Below are positions 22,556 through 34,081 of a stretch of DNA of 64,000 bases, piece after piece. Position numbers and translations under genes: made by a program. This DNA comes from Salvia splendens (lineage: Eukaryota; Streptophyta; Magnoliopsida; Lamiales; Lamiaceae): NCBI RefSeq assembly GCF_004379255.2, contig NC_056048.1:4464001-4528000 (forward strand), given 5' to 3'. The notes below the pieces were generated by a model. It was given only the letters and a program-made list of their open reading frames with translations. It was not told the origin of the DNA and made no database searches. The first letter of the stretch is position 1. Each line of letters begins with the position of its first letter.

Positions 22556-22950
22556 TCACATGATCGAGCATGCTTGAGGATTCTCCTCGATAAAGTAGTA
22601 ATCACATCTTGTCACGAGACATGGCCTATCATGGCACCCGTACACATAGTAACCATCGAAGCATGGCTGCGGCATCGGCTGTGACCCATACCCGAAGTAA
22701 CACGGGCCCCCGCCGTATCCTTGCGAGCACGGCCCACAGCAATTTTTCACCGGGGAAGCCGGTGGCGTAGGTTGCTCCAATGGTGGAGCATCCTCGGGCT
22801 TATCGGGCTTGAGAGGGTCAACAATTTCGATGCTTATGATGACTTTAGCACCTTTGTAGCATAATTTATCTCGAATTTTCTCGGGATTGCAGCATACAAC
22901 AGTGATTACCACTTTATTTTCCTTCTCCTTGTAAACCTGGTCTCTAATTT
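22556..22950 (-). pseudogene. Orphan third exon of an HMA/HIPP gene (truncated copy or alternative last exon)
   Basis: This 395-bp segment is a paralogue of exon 3 of the neighbouring gene: EIRDQVYKEKENKVVITVVCCNPEKIRDKLCYKGAKV, then a short Pro/Lys linker, a Cys/Gly/Tyr-rich tail and the C-terminal prenylation box CSIM. No exon 1 or exon 2 precedes it. At 23140-23155 only a trace of exon 2 (AAATTTGCAGATAA) remains, and gene B follows at once. It is either a 5'-truncated pseudogene or an alternative last exon for the exons at 24176-24365; the splice phase (94 + 395 = 489 nt) would stay in frame to give 162 residues. The linker is far shorter than in gene B. Confidence 0.75.
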
Positions 22951-23311
22951 CTCTTGTCCAAAAAAATTTAATCAACTCAGCAATTAAAAATAAAATTTGA
23001 AATAGTGAATAGCATAAAGTAGATAAATGATGGATGATGCATTATAGTAAAAGACTAATCAATTGCCACCACAAAAATTAAAATAAAATGATAAAAACAA
23101 ATGAATAGATACGGTTGGGTATGTACAGTTTAGACAATATCAAATTTGCAGATAAACCTACTTTTATTAGTACAAATGGCCGCATAGAATTGAATATGTT
23201 TATTCTTTTTTTCAAATAAACATATATTTAAAGTTTGAATCACAACATGATAATGAAGATTCTTTGTATACCCTTCACACCGTATAACAATAAAATGAAA
23301 ATGTACACGCA

Positions 23312-24365
23312 TTACATGATCGAGCATGCTTGAGGATTCTCCTCACTAAAGTAGTAATCACATCTCGTCACGTGACATGGCCTATCATGCCACCCGTACA
23401 CATAGCAACCATCAAAGCATGGTTGCGGCATCGGTGGCGGCGGTTGGCCGTGTCCGAAGTAGCACGGCCCCCCACCATATCCTTGCGAGCAAGGCCCACA
23501 ACAAGTCCTCACCGGGGAAACTGGTGGGCACCCACAAGGCCCCGGCCCCAATATTGGCGGAGGCGGTTGGCACCCACAGGGCCCCAGTGCCGGGATGGGG
23601 CCGGGGCCCGGGGTTGGTGGTTTAGGTTGCTCCGGTTTCCGAGGAGGAGGCTTGGGCTTTTCTGGTTCTATGGGCTTGGTCTTTTCAGGCTCCACGGGTT
23701 TGGGCTTTTCAGGATCTACGGGTTTGGGCTTCTCAGGTATGGGCTTGGGCTTCTCGGGCTCTACTGGTTTGGGCTTGGGAGGGTCAACGATTTCGATGCT
23801 TTTGATGACTTTTGCACCTTTGCAGCATAATTTGTCTCGAAATTTCTCAGGATTGCAGCATACTACAGTGATTACCACCTTGTTTTCCTTCTCCTTGTAA
23901 ACCTGGTCTCTAATTTCTCTTGTCCAAAAAAATTAATTAACTCAGCAATTAAAAAAAATAGAATTGAAATAGTGAATAGCATAAAGTAGATATATGATGG
24001 ATGATGCATTATCTTGTGTGGTGGATTATAGTAAAAGACTAATCAATCATTTATTGCCACCACAAAAATTAAAACAAAATGATAAGAACAAATGAGCAGA
24101 TACGGTCGGGTATGTATGTATATAAGTAAGACAATATCATATTAATGTGAGTTCGTATAGATAAAAACTACTAACGGGGAAATTTGCAGATAATTTTCTT
24201 GACTTTCTTGTAGCAGCAAGGACATTGAAGATCAACCTTGAGCACCATGATCGTCACCTATTTTATTTCATTTCATCCACAACTCAATTAATCAAAGGCC
24301 AATTTCCAAAATTGCAATTCAATATGATTATTCATCAAGAAAAATTGGATTACCTTCTCACCCAT
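23312..24365 (-). CDS. Heavy-metal-associated isoprenylated protein (HIPP / Pi21-like)
   Basis: Three exons on the minus strand: 24354-24365, 24176-24257 and 23312-23916. They join in frame to 232 residues. The N-terminal HMA (ferredoxin-like, metal-binding) domain spans about residues 4-75 with the Cys pair C16-P-C-C19, then KKVKKIICKF and VVCCNPEKFRDKLCC. A long Pro-Lys-Glu linker follows with repeated PEKPKP units (about 77-130), then a Gly/Cys/Pro region with GPCGC repeats. The protein ends CSIM, a CaaX farnesylation box. Family members bind metal ions at membranes; rice Pi21, of similar layout, modulates blast susceptibility. That role is not inferred here. The 12-nt first exon encoding MGEK is short but has a clean GT donor. 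Confidence 0.85.
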
Positions 24366-24699
24366 GGCTAGCTATGAATGTCTTGATACAATTATTGGGA
24401 TCAAAATTGATGAGTTAGTGAGAGAGAAAGAGACTTCTGGTGAGGGAAGTAATTATAGGAAGAAGAAGAAGAAAGTGGGAATGACTTGAAAAAAGAGTGA
24501 CATAATGACACGTCTATTATTCGGAAGGTGTTGAAATTAATGAAATCATCTAATTCTCTGATTAAAAAAAAATGCAAGTAAAAGAGGGGCCTAAATTGCT
24601 GACTCTTTACTCTGTGTTTGCATGTGCTGACTTTGATGGAAACTTCTCACCTTCCTCTAATGAAGTAAATACACTTCATCATTCATAATCAAATTGTTC

Positions 24700-24880
24700 G
24701 GATTGTCGACTACAACATACGTCTGATATTGTTTGCTTTGGGTTAAGTCCGCACAGATTTATTTTTGAGTCACTCCTAAAAGGCCTTAAACTGATTAGGG
24801 TTGGACATGAATTATATGCACCTTCCAACTTTCCTCAGACTCCCCCGGCGTGGGATGGGTTTGTACATAATACAAACTAA
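24700..24880. repeat. Degraded TRIM-type LTR fragment
   Basis: The order of words GATATTGTTTGCTTTGGG, then AAAAGGCCTTA, GGTTGGACATGAA, TTATATGCACC and GGGATGGGT parallels the LTR of the TRIM at 31694-32255, but is diverged and has no partner. It is probably an old solo LTR of a related family. Confidence 0.5.
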
Positions 24881-27230
24881 TTCTAACTCCTTTCAATTGA
24901 AAATTGTTAAAAATGTTTGGTGAAATGGAGTTGTAAGTTGGGGTATGTAATGTACCCCACATGGGCAGCCACGAAGCTTCTCTTAATTTTTAATTACGTT
25001 TTTAGATTCATTAAATCTTGATTATCGAGATAGAAGAGTTTCAAGAATATGAGAATTAGTGTCGGTTGCATCTTAATCAGACATTTTCAATTTAGTAAGT
25101 GTATATTCGTTGATTATAATTAATTGGGGTTTGGGGGGGTGAATTTAATTTGGTGTTACTTTAATAATGTGGATTTAACTTCTATAAATAGTCTACTATA
25201 GATTAAATTGTATTTTAATTAATGTGGGACGTGTCTAATCTCTAGTGGCCTTTGAGTTGAAATTTGGCAGAGACTTTAATTTTATTAGTTTTCCTTTATG
25301 TTTATGCACCTCCATGACTTAGGCTTAAGTGTTTAACGATCGTTCATTTGAAGGATGAGCATGAGGTATTGTCAATTGAAAAGGGTCAGCAAATTATCGA
25401 TTTAAGGATAGATTGGAATATACCAGTCGACTTTGATATATTTTTTTTAATTAACTTTAAAAAACATGGAACCGACAAATTTCGGTATGGACTACACTTA
25501 ACATGGTATCTTAATTATTTATGTAGTTATTTGTAACCAACGATATAGACAGTTTTTTATTTTATGCAAAAATTATTTTTAAATAAACAATGACGTAGCA
25601 AATAAGAAAGTTCCAATTTTAAAATTGAGGTCGTGCATAAATGGCTCTATGCGGCTGTTGAAGACTTAAAGCCACATTAATATTATTAACTACAAGTTGC
25701 TATAAATTACTGTTTATTTAAAAATTAAAAAATAAGCTGTTATAATTATTGTTATTATAGCCATCAAAACAATGTATTTTTTTAGTTTAATACCCTGCTT
25801 TGTTTAATTTTCACACGAGTTACTTCTTTGAGAAAGTTTAGTTCTTACTGCTAAAACACCACAAAAAGAGGATTTAGCTTGAAAAGAAAATTAGGATGCT
25901 ACTTCTATTAAACAAGCAAAAAATTGAGGTTTTAACTGCGACTGAGGGTGTTTGAGAATATAGAAAGGGTTCCTTTATTTTACAAATTTAAAGAGTGGAA
26001 GAAAGGTTCAATGATGGGCCAATAATGGTAGTATTTGTGATTTTGTGTAGATATTTTGATAATTGAAGATCCATGAGAAAAAAATTATTGGGTAGGGTTC
26101 CAAATAGATTAGTCCTCATATTTTTTGGTGGACATAAAATAAAAAGGATAGCATATATTTTTGTTCGAAGGAGGAAGTAACATTGTACTCCGTATTAACT
26201 TTAGGTGTATAATATTGAGTATTAGAAAAGTTAAGATAGATTTTTTTTAGGATTAAATAAGTCATAGGAATGTAATGTGATAGATAATCTCAAGAAATGT
26301 TGTAATTTTGATAATGTAGAGACCGAACTAAAATACATTGTTATATGACAAGTTTTTAAGAGAAAATATCAATCGAACAAGAGATAAGAATAAACATGAC
26401 TTCTAGTCACGAGTAACAGAGGAAACTGTAAGGAAGGAGTTAAAATTGTTAGTGTTACACATTCTTTTTATTCTATCATGACAAATTATACATACTTCTG
26501 TTGGACTAACAAAGTACAATTTTTTTTATAAAATGGGACTATTAAGTATATTAGTACTAATATAAAAAAAATGTTACTCTCTCTTTCAACAATCACACAT
26601 CAAATGATACATGTTTGAAATGAAAACGAGCAACGATGCCTACGCTTAAACTACTACACTTTCCACATCCATCAGTTTCATAGTATTAACCAAATCCAAT
26701 TGTAAATCAGAATTTAATTTGATTTTACGTCGACTATATACTTCATGACTAATACTTTTTGTTTTTACATCACAAAATAACAGACCAAAAAATTTCTGTA
26801 GTCTTGTAGTACAAATTTGATTACACGACAAAATACTTATGATTTAATTAAAATTTTCAAATTATTATTTAATCCAAATTTTGATGATCCAAATTCATTT
26901 AAATACTTGGACATGAAAAAGAGTCATTTATTAAGAGAGTGAGAGCATAAAATGAATATGAGGTCCAATTCAGTTCATCTATCCTTGTTAGCTATTGTTT
27001 TCAGGTCTTATTCAACCCACTTATATGGCTACAAAAGCTAAACCATGAAAAGTTGACCTAATACTTATTTTTACAACAAAAGTTGAGTAAGAAGTAAGAA
27101 CCATGAAATGAAATTAAATACATATGAGGTATAAGGGCATTTTTTCTTTATAATTTTTATCAATGAAAACTATGATGTGTATCAAACAACTTCTTAAAAG
27201 TATTTTCTTACATTCGGATCAAAAATACTA
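24881..27230. other. Intergenic, nothing recognised
   Basis: AT-rich spacer between two HMA genes. Short ORFs (25348-25536, 26646-26831) have no family resemblance. Confidence 0.45.
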
Positions 27231-28102
27231 CTAGTATCTCATGTTATTATCATGATTAGGTTCATTTGGTGGGTCAACGAACGTGACATTTTTATCGGGC
27301 TTCTCGGGCTCCTCAATCACAACGACTTTGGGCTTCTCGGGCTCCATTGATTTTTCGGGTTGTTTGGGCTTTTCGGGCTTGGGAGGATCAACGGATTCGA
27401 TGCCTTTGATGAATTTTGCGCCTTTAAAGCATAATCTGTCTCGAATTTTCTCAGGGTTGCTACTTATAATAGTGATTGTCACCTTGTTTTCCTTCTCATT
27501 GTACATTTGATCTCTAATTTCTCTTGTCCAAAACAAATTGAAATAGTGAATAGCATAAAGTAGATATATGATGGATGATGCATTAATGGTGGATTATAGA
27601 AAAGACTAATTAATCAATTTTTAATCACCACCACAAAAAAATAAAATAGTACGATAAGAACAGAAAAATACTCCATATGTTTCTAATTAATTGGCATAAC
27701 TTTACTTTTTCGTCCGTGATTAATTAAATATTTATTTTTTATTATTTTTGGACATAGGCCCATATTCCACTGTCCCTTTTCACTCACTTTTCACAATAGG
27801 GAATATGAATCTTAGCCCAAAATCAGATAATATCATATGAACGTGAGAGTTCAAATAGGTAAAAAGTACTCACGGGGAAATTTGCAGATAATTCTCTTAA
27901 CTTTCTTGTAGAAGCAAGGACATTGGAGATTAACCTTGAGCACCATAATTAACACCTATTTCATTTCATCCAAAAATCAATTTAATATCAATTGATTAAA
28001 GGGCAAAACTGCAATTCAATATTATTATTCATCATTCTTCACTATAATCATCAATAACCCCATATATATGATCAAGAAAATTTTGAGTACCTTGTCATCC
28101 AT
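27231..28102 (-). CDS. Divergent HMA-domain protein lacking the second metal Cys and the CaaX box
   Basis: Same three-exon layout as its neighbour: 28091-28102 (MDDK), 27874-27955 and 27231-27520, in frame, giving 127 residues. The HMA domain is recognisable (VLKVNLQCPCFYKKVKRIICKF), but the CxxC motif reads C-P-C-F, and the later Cys pair in VVCCNPEK is replaced by Ser (IISSNPEK). The linker has several EKPK units. The protein stops without the Cys-rich tail or CaaX box, ending NHDNNMRY. Splice sites are intact and there is no premature stop within the HMA part, so it may still be expressed, but canonical metal binding and prenylation are unlikely. A transposon lies ~70 bp upstream of the start codon. 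Confidence 0.75.
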
Positions 28103-28175
28103 GGATGTCTTGATACAAATTATTGGGAGCAAATTTGATGAGAGGGAAGAAAGAGACTTTTGGGTAGAGAAGTAA

Positions 28176-28917
28176 GGGCATTAGCAATGGGGCGCCCTAA
28201 GGCGCGTCCTATGGCGCGCCACGTCAGCAGTTTTATCCTCCTACCTCCCCACCTGCAGTGGGGCGCGTCAGCAGTTTTATCCTCCTACGTCAGCAGTGAT
28301 GCTTCCGTCTTCACTCTCGACTATCATGTTGTGCATGATTATGCACGCATATACGACATCAGCCGCCGGACATACGACCTATGTCGAATAGGCCAATGGA
28401 CTTGCTCAGCCGCCGCGGCCGCCGCCTCCTTCTCGCGCTGCATTTGCGCATAGCATGCCCCCATGGCCTCTTCAACGGCCGCATCTAATGCTTCGTCAAG
28501 CGAACCACCGGATTCAGACGAACTAGAACTATTGGTGTCGTCGCCGAGATTCATTTTGGTTGGATGTAGAGAGAGAATATGTAAAGAGATAGTCGATATG
28601 TTCGTATGCACAACTGAATGAGAAACGAGATTTAAATAGAAAATCAAAACCGCGTGCCATCGTCCGCGTCGATCGTCCGCGACCTCCACAATGGGGCGGA
28701 CGATGACCATCGTCCGCGGTCATCGTCCGCGATAGCCGCAATGGGGCGGACGATGGCGCGGACGATGGTCATCGTCCGCGCTATCCTCCACGACCGAAGT
28801 ATAGGGCGCGACTATCGTCCGCGCCCTATGGCACGCACCCGCAATGGGTGCGGACGATGGATGGCGCGGACGATGTGCGCCATCGGGAGTGCCATCGTCC
28901 GCCCATTGCGGATGCTC
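28176..28917 (-). mobile_element. Non-autonomous PIF/Harbinger element, TAA duplication
   Basis: Termini GGGCATTAGCAATGGGG and (reverse complement of the right end) GAGCATCCGCAATGGGC are flanked by TAA at 28173-28175 and 28918-28920. Repeated GCGGACGATGG / CATCGTCCGC words fill the right half. It sits in the 5' region of the HMA gene ending at 28102. The paralogous position upstream of the other HMA gene (near 24450) is empty. Confidence 0.88.
28339..28554 (-). pseudogene. N-terminal remnant of Harbinger transposase
   Basis: ATG at 28554 opens a 71-residue frame with an acidic start (MNLGDDTNSSSSSESGG), a Gln/Glu/Ala helix and RHRSYVRR, matching the style of a Harbinger transposase N-terminus (RPIHRR in the copy at 12702). 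It then ends at a stop. The DDE core is absent. Confidence 0.6.
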
Positions 28918-28920
28918 TAA

Positions 28921-31690
28921 CAATAGGAGGAGAAAGAAGAACAGAAGTAGAAAGTGGGAATCACTTGAAAAAAAAATGAGATTATAAGGAAACATCACAC
29001 TTGATTCATATTCAAACTAAGCCAGATTTCAATTTAAATTTTTAATAAATGTGGGACGTGCTTACTCACAATTAATTGGCATTTCAGTTGAAATTTTTGT
29101 CCATGACTTTTATTAATTTTTATTTAGGTATATTTTATTGCTACTCCATAACTTTGGCTTATCTAAGCGTTTGATGGTCGTTCATTTTAATGTTTAAGGA
29201 TGCGATATTATTTTATCACTTGAAAAATGAAAAGCGAAGCAAACTATTGAATTAAGGATAGATTGGAATGTAGTACAGGTTTTTTTATTTTGAATAAATG
29301 AGTGGATAAAGAAAAGTATGAAAATGTCTAAGTCCAAAAAAATGCAAAAGTGCAAAAGAAAATAAAAACAAGCTAGCAAACATCAAAGTCAAGGGATCAC
29401 TCATGATAAATTTAATTTTTGATGTCCAGTAACTTCATTGGTGAAAATCTCAAAATTCATAGATCATTTATATAGTTCATTCATATTAATGACTAAAACA
29501 AAACAAATTAATTAAGATGGATTTTTTATGAAATTAAATCAGTTACAGCCTTGAGAATTAAACTCAATTGGAGATCAATTTAAAGTGTTTTGCAATTGGA
29601 GAGGACTGTAAAGAAAACTCTTAACCCTAGAATTAACATTTTGTATAGTATGCATATGCCCATTCATTATTGGTGATTAAAAAAAGCCCAAAATATTGTC
29701 CATATTTTTTGTAAATAGTTTGGCCCATTAAAAAAAATTACAGTCCCTTCCGTCATTGCCAATATAATGTGTGTTGATACTTTTTTTTCATTATTAGTAC
29801 TTATTTTCATACTAGTAATTATAGTGTCAATAAATAAAATATGAGTTTTGCTATCATTTTTTCCTATATTCAATTTTCATTATTGTTTATATTAATATTT
29901 ATTTATTTATCATGTAGTGCATCATCTAATTCTTCATAGTCATGATCTAGATGTTTGGAACATTTATAAGTTGTTAATTAATTATTTTTTATTTAAAATG
30001 TTTCAATATTGTACTACTGTATAGGTATTGTTTTATTAGTTTTCTGAAGTATTATACTGACAAATGATGAAAATTGAAAACCGATGGACGTGAGAGAATA
30101 TATAGTTGAATCCAATTCCCCCAAGTCCATAAAATTTAATAAGTATAAGCCTTATATTTAAGCCAAGAAATGAGGCAAGTTGGAAAGGAATATAATACTT
30201 ACTATAATCCTTTGAATTCTGCATTGAATCAGGAGAGTATTATTCCCTTTGTATAATCAAATATCTAATATTAATTGTTACATATGTATATTTGGATTTA
30301 ATTACCAGAAAATATATGTCTTTTTCACATTTTCGTTCAACCACTGGTAGTGATGAATTGCTGCACACTAATTTGGCAATGCTAACATATATATTCTCGT
30401 TCTCGGCATAAGTGCTTTTTTTTTTTATTATTGATTTGATTTCGGTAAGTTTTCATATGTGATAAGCATCTATATTATATTCCATTTTCCATTAACATGC
30501 AACTGCTATTAGCCTTGCACTATAACCCGAATAAGAATAATGAGCATAAGTAGTTTTCAAGAGACCTCTCTTTCAACTACTACCTCCCAAATCCATAATT
30601 GAGACAGATCCATTTCGTTTGCATTCAGAAAACTCTCTCTTCCATTGTTTGTGCCTTGAGTGACCATTACCACATTCTCCATCACAATTTAATATTTTCA
30701 TATATGTATATAGAGGTCGGCCCGGCCCGGCCCAAAGATTAGCTTTCGTCATACTACATCTTTTAGTCGGGTCATCCCATATTTTTGGCCCGGCCCAAAA
30801 CATTTACTAGGTCGGGTCACTTTTGGCAGTTCTAATTAATTGTCTGGTCTTTTTCTTGTCACGATTACGCAACGCCATGCAAGATATGATTCCGATTGTT
30901 TCACCCGTTGATTGTGAAAGACACTTGAATTAACTTGCAGCTCAAATTCTTAGAATTTTGGGATGCAAATATCAAAAGAATTTGAGTAGGAGTTGATGGT
31001 TGTGAGGTTTTGATTTGTGCCCACAATCCCACATTGGAAAATTGATACTGACAATGAGATTGAGAGCAATGTGGATGTGGGGAATGTAGCAATAAATCCC
31101 CACTCATTAAGATGCATTTGGTCCATGAGATTGTCCTTGGGCTTTTTGGTTAATCATGATTCTACTTCACTCTTTGGGTGAAGTTTTTGGATGAAACTTT
31201 ATTTCATTTGTGTGCATCTTTGCCTATATTTACACAACCCATCATCTATTATCTACACCATGTTACTTAAATAAAAATAGGCATCTCGCTATATTATATG
31301 CTACAAAGAGAAGTATCCTTATCCACTTGATGCATCATGTACATGTGATTTACATACGTGACATTGTTATGAAATTAAGTAACAGATCGTATATTCTCAA
31401 CCGAACAACATTTGTAAGGTTCAATTTTATCTCATCGAACGGCATAGGGCATTGCATAGGGTAACACTAAAATAAGTAACTTCACAAGATATAGGTATGA
31501 TTTGAAAAACATAATCCAAACTAGTACTACTTAGGAAATGACACTACCTTGCAGCACTAAACCACTTTCAATGAAGTAGGTTTGCTTCCATCTTAAAATC
31601 TCCCATTTATAGAAATCATGTGTTGATATCAAAAAGAAGTTGCGCCTTTTGGCTTCCTCTCCTACTATTCAATTTTTATATGTTGAATCT
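28921..31690. other. Intergenic, mostly nothing recognised
   Basis: About 2.8 kb of AT-rich DNA. A short GC-rich island at 30715-30815 contains GGCCCGGCCC and GGTCGGGTCA words and may be a fragment of the same class of repeat as 1206-1890. No gene found. Confidence 0.45.
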
Positions 31691-31693
31691 TTG

Positions 31694-32255
31694 TGTTGGG
31701 TATCGGTGGTGCACACCCGAACTCCACATTAGTATGATATTGTCCGCTTTGGGCAAAGCCTTCACGGTTTTGTTCTTGGGGTACTCCCCAAAAGGCCTCA
31801 TACTAATGGAGTTGGGGTAGCCCATTTATATGCTTGCAACTCTTGTTCATTCTTCAATGTGGGATATGGTTTGCTTCACCACAATCCTCCCCTCAAACCA
31901 AGACCACCAGACCAAGACCACATGTCTGTGCCCCCATGTTACAAGTCACCAGGTCACCACAAGTCTTGGTCGAGCTCACGCAGAGACATCGGAGAACTTG
32001 CAAGCGCAACCCACCGAACCCCGAGCCACACAGGCCCAGCCCCTGAACCAGGGCTCTGATACCACTGTTGGGTATCGGGGGTGCACACCCGAACTCCACA
32101 TTAGTATGATATTGTCCGCTTTGGGCAAAGCCCTCACGGTTTTGTTCTTGGGGTACTCCCCAAAAGGCCTCATACTAATGGAGTTGGGGTAGCCCATTTA
32201 TATGCTTGCAACTCTTGTTCATTCTCCAATGTGGGATATGGTTTGCTTCACCACA
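31694..32255 (-). mobile_element. TRIM retrotransposon (terminal-repeat retrotransposon in miniature)
   Basis: Two 190-bp direct repeats (31694-31883 and 32066-32255) differ at three positions. They enclose a 182-bp interior, and CTTTG is directly repeated on both sides (31689-31693, 32256-32260). Read on the minus strand, the LTR starts TGTGG and ends CAACA. A primer-binding site TGGTATCAGAGCC (initiator-Met tRNA type, 32064 down to 32051) follows the 5' LTR, and a purine tract GAGGGGAGGAT precedes the 3' LTR. No protein is encoded, as expected for TRIMs, which are mobilised in trans. Confidence 0.93.
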
Positions 32256-32260
32256 CTTTG

Positions 32261-34072
32261 ATTTTGATTTAGCACAGTTTTCAATTTTTATCAAGTATTT
32301 GAAAACACAATATGAGGTGAGAATTAATGCAGCTAAGAGTCTGAGATCATAATACCAATTTCTCATACCCTATATTTTTACATAACAATTATTAAGATAA
32401 CTTCTAACAACCTCCTACTAAAGCATTAGTACTGAACTCCTTTAATTCAAGAAATTCATTACAGAAGATTTATAATTAAGGATAGTAATACTTATTGTTG
32501 ATGCATAAGTATGAATGCATGATACAGAGAAATACACTACTATCGATGTCTACTAAAGAATCATGCGATTGAACAACAACCTTCTAGCTAGAATCTAGAA
32601 GTGTCATCTCATACCACATAATTGCGCGCGGGTTGAGCATATAGCGAAGTATTCCATCGCTTTTTACTAGAGAATATTGTGTGTTCGTCGTCATTCAAGC
32701 GGCATACACTTGTTTTCGGAGGCTTGTCCATCCGACAACCCAAAAAAGCATAATATTAATTAGTAGTAATTACTACACACTATGATCTATTTATCATGTG
32801 AGTAATCATATAAAGCTTGTTGTTAAATCTGGTTTCCATGAAATAATGATAGATAAATTTTGCATGCATGTTCTTGAGTAATATTAGCCTTTGGAGTCTA
32901 GCAAAATCTATATATAGTACAATATTTACAATCACAAAATTAAGCACCTAAAGTTAAATAGGTTCCGCCAAAAATGTTACAGCGTCACCACAATCTGCAA
33001 TTTTTTTGGGAGAAGAAGAAGACATCAAACAAAATCGTTTTGAATTATTTTTATATGTAAAATTGCAATTTTACTTGTCTTTAAAGTAAAAAAATCATAA
33101 TTACCTCATCCGTTTACTTCTATTGATTCCACTCCTTCCAAATTTGTAGTATCCATTTTCACCAGTCACACCACACAATCTTTTTTCTTGGATCGGTTTA
33201 AAAGTGATCGAATATATTGCATCCTAAAAAATGATATAGACAGTAAAAAGATTTCCTTTAAAAAATGATTTAGACAACACACGCTGATCAGGAATTCATA
33301 ACATTTTTAAACTGAGAAAAAAAAACATCTTGTACATTGGGTTGCGCTTTTTCATCGTACAAATCGAAAGAAAATACTATATCTAAATCCGGTAAATTTA
33401 TTCTCGATTGAGATATTCAAATTTTAGGTAGTTTGCTTAAAAAAACACTACATCAATTCAATCGACGAACATGCTACAACTGCTACTGTCAGTCTAAACT
33501 CTAATGAATAAATAATCATCAGGTAGGTAGAACTCTCTCCGTCCCAAGGAAGATGACCCTTACCTTGGGATGCACGAAATTTTATTTAGTTTTATTTTAT
33601 GGGTTAATTAGAAAGAATGAAATAACATAAATGAAATAAAGTAGAGATAAAAGGATTTCTATTTTTAGTAATAGGTCATCTTGAATAGGACAAACTAAAG
33701 TGGAAAGTGAGTCAAGAAAAATGTTATTTTCAAATTTTTTTGCTGTTTAAATTAAGTGAATATAATCCTACATGAATCTGCGGTATATCAGGAAAACCCA
33801 ATTTTATGATAAGAATTAAAAAACATAACAAACTCGAAGACTTAACGAGAGAAGTGTGCGTCAAGTCAACGAAGGTCCAGAAAATGTGGGCCCGACAACA
33901 ATGTGAACGCGTTCGGTAGGCAGGAGTCCTTACAACGGTGGGCCCATCTCCAACAAGTCAAATTAGTGGGACCACTTCCACATAAAGTGCCACAAAATTA
34001 CCTTTTTTACACTTGGCGCTATCTTAAAAGCAAAATAAAATGAAAACACAAATCAATAAATAATGAACACGT
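32261..34072. other. Intergenic with a MITE-like relic
   Basis: AT-rich DNA without genes. A segment at about 33530-33700 starts CTCTCTCCGTCCCAAGG and contains AGGTCATCTTG near its far end, resembling a degraded TA-flanked MITE of the CTCCCTCCGTCC type. Ends are not clear. Confidence 0.4.
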
Positions 34073-34081
34073 TATTTTTTA

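Noticed and set aside
23330..23900. Plus-strand ORFs over the HIPP gene third exon
   Set aside because: Complement of the proline/cysteine repeat exon; the minus strand has the splice sites and HMA motifs.
31020..31040. AATCCCACATTGG considered as an snRNA upstream element
   Set aside because: No TATA at the expected spacing and no snRNA-like sequence follows. Similar words are common in plant LTRs.
31834..32197. Overlapping Pro/His-rich ORFs within the TRIM
   Set aside because: They lie across LTR and non-coding interior in several frames. TRIMs have no coding capacity.
31694..32255. Cassandra-type TRIM (5S rRNA-bearing LTR) considered
   Set aside because: No 5S-like internal promoter or 5S sequence could be seen in the LTRs.
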